The notes under the pieces are model-generated. The model searched no databases. It was not told the DNA's origin and saw only the letters and a program-made list of their open reading frames with translations. Made by a program: the position numbers and the translations under genes. A stretch of 64,000 nt of DNA from Trichodelitschia bisporula. Its lineage: Eukaryota > Ascomycota > Dothideomycetes > Phaeotrichales > Phaeotrichaceae. Shown here one piece after another: positions 63,637 through 64,000 of this stretch. Position 1 is the stretch's first letter; each line of letters starts with the position of its first letter. The stretch covers positions 1,459,148 to 1,523,147 of the forward strand of contig ML996687.1 in the NCBI GenBank assembly GCA_010356995.1, in the 5' to 3' direction.

Positions 63637-64000
63637 TCAGATGTTGCCAATCTCAGCCACAAAGTCATCCAGCTCCTTCTTCGTCTGGTTGTACTTGGTG
63701 GCCATCTCCTCGTACTTCTTTTCCCACTGCTCGTTGGACTGCTCGAGAGCCTGGACCTTGCGCTCGAAGTGGCCAGCACGAACATCGGTCTGGCGGAGCC
63801 TGACAGTAAGTTAGCTCTGCACGATAGCAAACACTGCAGACGGACTTGTCCATGACATCCCGCATTTGCTTGTCGGCGGTCTCGGCCTCCTCCTCCAGGA
63901 TCTGTATGCGTCTTGACAAGGTTTCATTTTGGGAGCCGGTTTGCTCGTGTTCTTCTGTAGTAGTCTTTAATTTCGAGACTTCGGTGGACAGTTTTTCGGT
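63637..64000 (-). CDS. TPM1: Tropomyosin, 5' end outside window
   Basis: Two-chain coiled coil that binds along actin filaments. The visible exons are 64000-63846 (continuing beyond the right edge) and 63799-63637, with an intron 63800-63845 (46 bp, GTCCGT...GCTAACT...CAG). In frame I read ETLSRRIQILEEEAETADKQ, then across the splice KLRQTDVRAGHFERKVQALE and KKYEEMATKYNQTKKELDDF, ending EIGNI. These match fungal tropomyosins (about 161 residues), including the tight heptad pattern and the short tail. No other coiled-coil family fits this C-terminus as well. The start lies outside the window. Confidence 0.93.

Overview
The window is nuclear DNA of a filamentous ascomycete (Pezizomycotina; a Dothideomycetes-like species is my best guess, but nothing here fixes the class). 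The evidence is: introns mostly of 44-104 bp with GT...CTAAC...AG signals, a 1553-residue glycogen debranching enzyme split by only two introns, GPI-anchored low-complexity wall proteins, a plant cell-wall lyase (PL4), and clear orthologues of yeast housekeeping genes. Most coordinates below are spliced models that I joined by hand from frame, splice sites and known protein ends.

Layout. Positions 1-8.6 kb are a dense housekeeping block: PRP28 (cut by the left edge), mitochondrial ribosomal protein MRPL25/mL59, proteasome beta-3 (PUP3), an unknown conserved protein, proteasome alpha-7 (PRE10) and a histidine phosphatase. From 9 to 12 kb lies a large GPI-anchored surface protein, whose diverged paralogue sits at 36.3-38.8 kb. 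Carbon metabolism follows: glycogen debranching enzyme (12.8-17.6 kb), NAD glycerol-3-phosphate dehydrogenase (18.5-19.8 kb) and ribose-5-phosphate isomerase (20.7-21.8 kb). Then come a small cysteine-rich GPI protein, an intron-containing tRNA-Lys(CTT), an egghead-like GT2 glycosyltransferase, the ER J-protein ERJ5, the PRA1/YIP3 trafficking protein with a disordered neighbour 26 bp downstream, a SWIB-domain protein with a GC-AG intron, and the rRNA-processing factor RRP17.

From 39.9 to 46.1 kb a divergent pair of repeat-built proteins that I cannot place looks like a lineage-specific island. After it come an unknown conserved protein, a secreted rhamnogalacturonate lyase (48.9-51.1 kb), a 5.3-kb gene-poor, pyrimidine-rich stretch that may be the promoter and leader of a large coiled-coil/ubiquitin-like-domain protein (56.4-59.2 kb), a basic disordered protein with repeated sumoylation-type motifs, and tropomyosin cut by the right edge.

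The most unusual signal is non-coding. Two arrays, at about 9.0-9.34 kb and 25.92-26.18 kb, carry a short core (TTACCCG, the classic Reb1 site of budding yeast) every ~24 bp, with spacers that share almost no sequence. Both lie just downstream of genes and read in the same sense as the gene they follow. I propose they are clustered sites for a Reb1/Myb-type factor acting as transcription terminators or fork barriers. I saw no retroelement or virus-like remnant.
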